A stretch of DNA of 64,000 nucleotides from the NCBI GenBank assembly GCA_015178975.1, contig WHVD01000046.1, positions 62,001-126,000 of the forward strand, read 5' to 3'. A program made the position numbers and the translations under genes. A model generated the notes under the pieces. The model was not told where the DNA came from. It did no database searches and was given only the letters and a program-made list of their open reading frames with translations. This DNA is from Hysterangium stoloniferum (Eukaryota > Basidiomycota > Agaricomycetes > Hysterangiales > Hysterangiaceae). Every line of letters begins with the position of its first letter. The stretch's first letter is position 1. Shown piece by piece: positions 57,949 through 64,000 of this stretch.

Positions 57949-59169
57949 TGTTAGGATACGTACAGGGCGGGTCTCCAGAGAAACCCGTGGGATATCCAGT
58001 AGGACTTGGCTTCAGCTTATAGGCTGCGCCCTCACTAGATCGTATTGTCCAATTTTCAGACAGGCGGACGGGAATCCCGGGGAGTCTGGGCGGGGGTTGT
58101 GGGTCATGAGTCGTAAGTTGGAGGTTGTGGGTCGTGAGTTGAGACTGGTGAGAGAGTGTGAAGAGTGGTTAGATTCTGACCATTCTATATACGAAGAAAT
58201 GAGTAGAATGGGAAGATGGATGATTTGAGTGGAGGCCTCAACTGTTACAGTTTGAGGCCAAAAGTGTTAGATAGTTTAGATATTGCTACCTATGTAGTAG
58301 CTGACATGTTACCCTGATCACTGCTCGTAGTAGACCTAGTTTATGTCTTACGAGTGGTGGTTCTTGGGTAAAAGTGTGTCTGAGTTTCATTTGGTGCCAA
58401 GTGCACCCACAAGTATACACAATGCTTCGAACTAATGAAATATGCAATATTCAAAGAATATAAAAGATAGAAAAATATGAATAGAATGTGTAAAATATAA
58501 ATAAAATAAAAGGAGTGTTTTACCACAATGAAACTGTGGTAAAAGCATACTCCTCACAGAGAGATAGATATGCTGGAGCCCATGGGCTCTGACTAGTGCA
58601 AGCGGTGTGAATCAAGTAGGGTTTTAGAGCAGAAAATGTATTAGGTTACTGGGGGAGTCTAAGCCGATTTTCTGACTGGATTGTATGTACAACATCTGCC
58701 AGTTTAAATAGACCGTGGAGTAAATGTCATACCGAATCCAGTAATAATGAAATGAAGCAAGCAAAACATAAAACGGGAATAGTAAACACCAAATTGGTGT
58801 TAGGAATGGGATGGAACGGAGTGGAGTCCGAATCATGACAAAGCATAACCCATAACGGGAAACGGAGCAGGAGCAGAGTCCAAATTGTGACAGGTCATTT
58901 GACTAAAACAGGAATGGGGCTCAATTATAGCGGTGACAGGATGCTGAGCAGGGTCCAGTGACTGATGCGTGGGACGAAGACGGACATAGACAGGGACGGA
59001 GTCCAGGGGAAGTCCGGTGACTGATATGTGTCGTAATGAGGTCGAACGTAACAAGTCTTGATGTATGGAGTCTGGGTGGGAAATCCTATAAACAGACAAT
59101 TGGTGCGTGTAGGGCATGGTGGCGTACAAGTTAGTTCCTGGAGTCCAGCAGGATTGTCCGGTGGTAACA
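57949..59169 (-). mobile_element. LTR (family 1), 5' LTR of the adjacent minus-strand Gypsy copy
   Basis: It reads TGTTAGGATACG...GGTGGTAACA on the plus strand. The gag leader of 56009-57948 starts directly at its edge, so it serves as that element's 5' LTR. The outer flank is AAGGG and the inner AATAC, so it is not a solo LTR. Its length is inflated by a 402-bp insertion. Confidence 0.78.
58157..58558. mobile_element. 402-bp TG...CA insertion inside the LTR
   Basis: Starts TGTGAAGAG and ends CTCCTCACA. It is flanked on both sides by GAGAG (58152-58156 and 58559-58563), a perfect 5-bp target duplication. The sister LTRs lack it. Probably a third family of solo LTR. Confidence 0.82.
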
Positions 59170-59454
59170 AAGGGTTCCTAAGCTTGTCATATAAGTTAAT
59201 TCATGTTGGTGGGTCCATGGGCACTGCTTAGTCACTAATTGGTCAGCATTAGGTCAGCATCTGCAAGCGAAGCGAGCAGCCAGGTTCCCATGGTCACCTG
59301 CAAGTGAAGTGAGCCTTGGTTTTCCCACGCCCACAATAGCACCCCGGTTACTGTCATGCACACTCCAAGGTGTGACACTCCATCTGCATTCGTGATGTAA
59401 TATGCTTGGTCGCGTGACATGCTGCTGTTCAAACACTTTGTGATGAAATTCACA
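59170..59454. other. Spacer, no feature
   Basis: Between the LTR and the tandem repeats. Nothing recognised. Confidence 0.4.
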
Positions 59455-59905
59455 TGATGCACCGCTTCACTCACATCATGCCACCTCACTCAGGTCACGC
59501 CACCTTACCCACATTGCACCACTTTGCCCATGTCACACCACCTCACCCATGTCATGCCATCTCACTCACATCGCATGACATGCTGTTCATGCACTTCGTG
59601 ACAAAATTGGCACAACACACCGCTTCACTCATGTCATGCCACCTCACTCAGGTCACATCACCTTACCCACATCACACCACTTTGCCCACATCACACCACG
59701 TCACCCACGTCATGCCATCTCACTCACATCACATGACATGCCATTCATGCACTTCGTGATGAAATTGGTGCGACACACCACTTCACTCACATCACACTGC
59801 CTCACTCACATCACGTCGCCTTACCCACATCACGCCACTTTGCCCATGTCACACCACCTCACCCATGTCACACCATCACTCCCTCACCTTGCGTGACCAG
59901 GCGCA
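59455..59905. repeat. ~158-bp tandem repeat, nearly three copies
   Basis: Higher-order units begin CGCTTCACTCA at about 59463 and 59621 and CACTTCACTCA at about 59779. Each is built of about 18-20 bp subunits such as CCACCTCACTCA(G/C)(G/A)TCA. Open frames across it are repeat artefacts. Confidence 0.85.
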
Positions 59906-59934
59906 TTACGTCACAAATGTTTTGATCATGTTTT

Positions 59935-60650
59935 TGATTTTCTTTGTATTTAAATTTCGCATTTTTAATGTTTTTTTAATATTCTTTTAAGAAAACTTCT
60001 GATGTTTTGATTAGTATTTCATCTCAAAGCTTCTTCAAAACATCCAGGACAATTTCAGGTGAGTTTTGGATGATTCTGTTTATATTTTTCAATTTTTTGT
60101 ATTTAAATTTTGTGTTTTTAATGTTTTTTTAATATTCTTTTAGGAAACCATCTGATCTTTGGTTAGTATTTCATCTCAAAGCTTCTTCAAACATCCAGGA
60201 CAATTGGTGAGTTTTGGATGATTCTGTTTATGTTTTTTTATTTTTTTGTATTTAAATTTCACATTTTTAAAGTTTTTTTAATATTCTTTTAGGAAACCAT
60301 CTGATCTTTTGGTTAGCATTTCATCTCAAAGCTTCTTCAAAACATCCAGGACAATTTCAGGTGAGTTTTGGATGATTCTGTTCATATTTATTTAAATTTT
60401 GCTTTATTAATGTTTTCTTAATGTTTTTTTAGGAGACCTTTTGATTCTTTGGTTGTTATTTCATCTCAAAGCATCTTCACAATATTCAGGACATTTTCAA
60501 GTGAGTTTTATGTTATTTTTATCATGTTTTTGTTTTTTTTAATGTTTTTTGAATATTTGAGAGGGATTTCTTATTTCTTTGATAGTCTTTTCCTCTTACA
60601 ACATCCTTCCAATATTCAAGACATTTTCAATTATCAAGTGAGTTGTGAAT
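59935..60650 (+). repeat. Tandem array of five ~145-bp exon-like units
   Basis: Each unit has a T-rich tract ending (TTCT)TTTTAG, a segment of about 65-75 bp containing ATTTCATCTCAAAGC and CATCCAGGACA, then GTGAGTTTTGGATGATTCTG. GTGAG marks fall at 60059, 60207, 60361, 60501 and 60638. The layout imitates acceptor-exon-donor repeated in tandem. Confidence 0.8.
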
Positions 60651-61073
60651 TCCCTTATATGATGGTATTCTAAATACATCTTCTTTTCACTTTTCTTTAG
60701 GATCTTTTACTCACTGTAGGTATGTAAGACATGATACAAGTACCATTTAATATTTCTGATGCTTTTGGACTAGACTAGGAACATCAGACATATTGCAAGT
60801 GAGTGTTTAAATGATATCTTCATATTTTAGCATGTTTTTTGATTTCTTTTGAGTATTTTAGATTCTTTTCACATCAATTAACTCCAGGATAGCTGGAGTT
60901 CCTCAAATGCAATTCAGAAGGTATTTTATAAGGGTATGTTTACAATCTTTTCTATGGTTACTTGGTATTGACTGAATATTGTCAGGTTTCACTTTTTTGC
61001 TTATTGGTGGCTTGCATAGTAATGTAAGTCTATCCTATTTTTCATTCAATGCCTAATCTATCCACTATTTTAG
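60651..61073. other. AT-rich leader of the Helitron ORF
   Basis: Contains several pyrimidine-tract/AG and GTGAG-like signals but no clear frame. Possibly 5' introns of the replicase gene. Confidence 0.4.
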
Positions 61074-61254
61074 GGATTTACCTTCAGAACCTTCCACACC
61101 TGAATGCAATCAGCAGAATGTATGTGCTCAGGACCATCAGCAGCGTTTGGTAATGACCCCACACACTGAGCATCGCCGCCTGAGACATGATGGTGTTTCT
61201 CAGCAGCATGCTATTCCTACTCCTGTACCATTTCTCTTGGCCCCTCCTGCCAAT

Positions 61255-61430
61255 CCATTTGCTATTGCTGGATCATCATGTAATATTGTCCCTCCTGCCA
61301 ATCCTCTGCCTAACAATCAGCAGGATCCATTTGCTATTGCTGGATCATCACATAATATTGTCCCTCCTGCCAATTTTCTGCCTAACAATCAGCAGGATCC
61401 ATTTGCTATTGCTGGATCATCACGTAATAT
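61255..61430 (+). repeat. 72-bp in-frame repeat in the Helitron N-terminus
   Basis: Two and a half copies at 61255, 61327 and 61399, encoding PFAIAGSS.NIVPPAN.LPN and so on, 24 codons per unit. Confidence 0.88.
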
Positions 61431-61599
61431 AGATGGTCCTGCTCTTACTCCTGGCACTGTTGTAGCTAATATACATGCACAATTGGCAGATGGACCACAG
61501 CTTGCATCATCATCTACTGCATTACAGCATCCTGTTGCAGTGGGCAGGAGAGCAGTGAGAGACTTATTTGATCAGGCTGCTAGGGTCCCTGCACCTCCC

Positions 61600-62405
61600 T
61601 GTTAGGATACACACACAGGGCGGGTCTCCAGAGAAACCCGTGGGGTATCCGATAGGACTTGGCTTCAGCTTATAGGCTGCACCCTCGCTAGATCGTGTTG
61701 TCCAATTTCAAACAGGCAGATGGGAATCCCGGGGAGTCCAGGCGGGGTTCGTGGGTCATAGGTCGGAGGTCATGGGTCATGAGTTGAGATAGTCGAGAGA
61801 GATAGATGTGCCGGAGCCCATGGGCTCTGACTAGTGCAAGTGGTGTGAATCAAGCAAGGGTTTAGAGCGGGAAAATGGATTAGATTACTGGGGGGAATCT
61901 AAGCTAATTTTCTGACTGGATTGTATGTACAACATCTGCCAGTTTAAATAGACCGTGGAGTAAATGTCATACTGAATCCAGTAATAATGAAACGAAAGGA
62001 GCAAAACATAAAACGGGAATAGTAAACACCAAATTTGGTGTCAGGAACGGAACGAAGCGGAGTCCGAAACATGACAAAGCATAACCCATAACGGGAAACG
62101 GAGTGGGAGCGGAGTCCTAATAGTGACAGGTCATTTGACTAAAACGGGAACAGGGCTCGATTAGAGCAGTGACGGGATTCTGAGCAGGGTCCGGTAACTG
62201 ATGCGTGGGACGAAGACGGACATAGACAGGGACAGAGTCCATGGGAAGTCCAGTAACTGATATGTGTCATAATGAGGTCGAACGTAACGAGTCTTGATGT
62301 ATGGAGTCTGGGTGGGAAATCCTATAAACAGACATTTGGTGCATGTGGGGCATGGGGGTGTACGGGTTAGTACCCGGAGTCTGGCGGGATTGTCTGGTTG
62401 TAACA
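61600..62405. mobile_element. Solo LTR (family 1) inside the Helitron ORF, 806 bp
   Basis: TGTTAGGATAC...GGTTGTAACA, flanked by CTCCC on both sides (61595-61599 and 62406-62410), a perfect 5-bp target duplication. Removing the LTR and one duplicate restores a continuous frame from VPAPP into LNNRWLRG. Confidence 0.9.
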
Positions 62406-64000
62406 CTCCCCCTCTTAATAATAGATGGTTACGGGGAAGAAATGTAGCTCCACCTCTCTCTGAATTGCCACTTCATATTGGCAGAAGAGCAGTCACTGCT
62501 TTACAAGTTCAGGCAGCTGCCCTTCCATTACAACAGGCACCCTCCCAGAATCCTCAGATTATTCCTGCTCTTCCTATCTTACCTTTAGATCATGTTCCTA
62601 TTCCTCCTATTGTTCCTGTACCAATGGATGAGGATGCATTACCATTACCACATATTCCTGAGCCTGCTGAACCTGTTCCACCACCTCCTGGACCCCCTGG
62701 GCCACTCCCCCTGGCTAGGTGTCCAATTGATGAGGATAATCCACAGCTGCAGCCACATTATCTGGGAACAATGACTGTATTGTGTTCAAAATGCAATGCA
62801 TTACATTGGATGGCAGAGCATCTTCAGCATTCCTCTAATAACAATCCACTTTTGGAAGTTGTTGTCTATCTGGAAAGATCAGATTACCTATACTTGAAGA
62901 TGTCCCTCAAAAATTACATCATCTACTAGAGAATCCTGAGGATGCAGATTCTAAAGAGTTTCATAAAAATATCCGGGCATATAATTCTGCTTTAGCATTT
63001 ACTTCCCTGGGTGCTACAATGGACAGGTCATTGCTTGATGGGGAACATGGTCCTTATGTCTTTAAACTCCATGGGGAACTTAGACATAATAATGGTGCTC
63101 TGATTCATAATGAGGGTCAGATTCCTTCCTATCCTCAGCTCTACTTTTATAAAGCAGATGCTGCATTAGAGTATATATATGCACGTAACAGCCAGGACAA
63201 AAGAATCAATGCTACAACCCTTTCTGGATTACAGGATATGATGTTAGAATTTAATCCTTTTGTTCACAATCTATAAACAAGCTATGACACATCTGAGAGA
63301 CCAACCAATCACTCCTCAGCTTCAGGTCAGGCTGACATATAAACCTCATACAGATCCAAGGTGATACAACATTTCAACAGGGGATGAGTTGGCAGTCATT
63401 CTCCCAGGGGATGGTACTTCTACTGATAGAAGAGACATCGTGCTTAATTATCAGGGTGGAGGATTTAGAAGAATCTTTGAAACTAATCCTTTGTATGCTC
63501 CACTCCATTATGTACTATTCTTTCCAAGAGGAGAGTGAGGCTGGAGCTGGGATATTCCCTATGCAAATGAACCACTCCCTGCTGAGATAGTCCCAGCCCC
63601 AACAGCCATTGAGGAGATTGCTCCAGAGCCAGAAGTCCTTGAACCAGCTCCTGAGGAGATAATACATACCTGACTTGCCAGAGGTAGTGATTCCTCAACC
63701 TGAAGTAGTTCCCCAAGTTGTACCTCTCCCACCTGAGCAAAGAGATATTCCAGTTGATGATGCTGTACCACCTCCTGAGCCAGCTATGGAGCAGGATGAG
63801 GTGCAAGGAATTACGGAAGAACTTGAACCTGAACAAGTGACAGAGAATAGGCAGAAGAAAATGCAGACAAAAGTCTCCCAAATAAAGTATTATGCTTATC
63901 GACTCTTTTAATTAATTGGTGAAGCAACTACAATTCTGAGGGGTGGAAAACTGCTTCAGCAATTGTAGATGCATGGGCAGCAGCAAAGCAGGCTATCATG

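Larger units (their letters stand above)
61074..64000 (+). pseudogene. Helitron replicase, N-terminal part (runs off the window)
   Basis: Helitrons move by rolling-circle replication using a Rep/helicase protein. The frame opens after ATTTTAG at 61073 and reads a low-complexity N-terminus. The zinc-like VLCSKCNALHWMAEH motif follows (about 62790), then the Helitron-like N domain: NIRAYNSALAFTSLGATMD, HGELRHNNGALIHNEGQIPS, YPQLYFYKADAALEYIYARN and MMLEFNPFVHN. The usual end of that domain, SQIKYYAYRLF followed by ILRGGKLLQQ, lies at 63870-63960. Breaks are a frameshift near 62850 before CCLSGKIRLP, stops near 63280, 63360 and 63670, and a solo LTR at 61600-62405. Helicase motifs would lie beyond the window. 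Confidence 0.85.

Noticed and set aside
41929-59169. The two family-1 LTRs as the pair of one 17-kb element
   Set aside because: The left LTR has its own perfect CCTGA duplication on both sides, so it is a solo LTR and not the partner of the right one.
59454-59896. Two open frames of about 90-100 codons
   Set aside because: They are translations of the 158-bp tandem repeat.
59455-60650. CRISPR-like array
   Set aside because: Units are degenerate, spacers are not unique, and the genome is eukaryotic.

Overview
The window is nuclear DNA of a basidiomycete fungus, most likely an Agaricomycete. The genes carry many short (about 50-60 bp) GT-AG introns and include exocyst Sec8, a mitochondrial uL14 ribosomal protein, a Rad5/HLTF-type SNF2 ATPase with RING finger, a Zn2Cys6 regulator and F-box proteins. 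The repeats are Ty3/Gypsy elements with a chromodomain integrase, solo LTRs and a Helitron. Most genes had to be assembled from exons by eye; splice phases were checked base by base for Sec8, the LYR protein, the lipase, the SNF2 ATPase, the Zn2Cys6 factor, uL14m and the F-box genes.

1-11.4 kb: the 3' part of SEC8, then a tandem segmental duplication. Copy A spans about 1.83-5.13 kb and copy B about 5.59-9.28 kb. Each holds the last SEC8 exons (real in A, broken in B), a small C2H2-like gene on the minus strand and a dead aminoglycoside-phosphotransferase fragment. B carries an extra 365-bp TIR element. A 460-bp repeat sits between the copies and recurs inverted at 10.66-11.10 kb. A tRNA-Lys(CTT) with an intron lies at 9.87 kb.

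11.4-31.9 kb: the gene-rich core. In order: LYR-motif protein (-), F-box protein (+), alpha/beta-hydrolase lipase (-), SNF2/RING ATPase (+), Zn2Cys6 transcription factor (-) and uL14m (+). Unusual splicing is concentrated here: an 11-nt micro-exon in the lipase nucleophile elbow, an 8-nt micro-exon in the zinc cluster, and three apparent GC-AG introns in two adjacent genes.

33.5-38.8 kb: a near-perfect palindrome with arms of about 2.6 kb and an 87-bp spacer. It carries two almost identical F-box genes head to head and a non-LTR retrotransposon tail in each arm. A 116-bp segment is flipped in one arm relative to the other.

39-64 kb: nested transposons. These are LTR-like inverted arms around a minisatellite, solo LTRs with clear 5-bp target duplications, an old CpG-depleted Gypsy fragment (+), a long decaying chromodomain Gypsy element (-) with an accessory ORF and its own solo-LTR insertion, a second Gypsy gag-protease copy (-) with its LTR, two tandem-repeat blocks, and the 5' part of a Helitron replicase split by a solo LTR. 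None of these elements looks intact.
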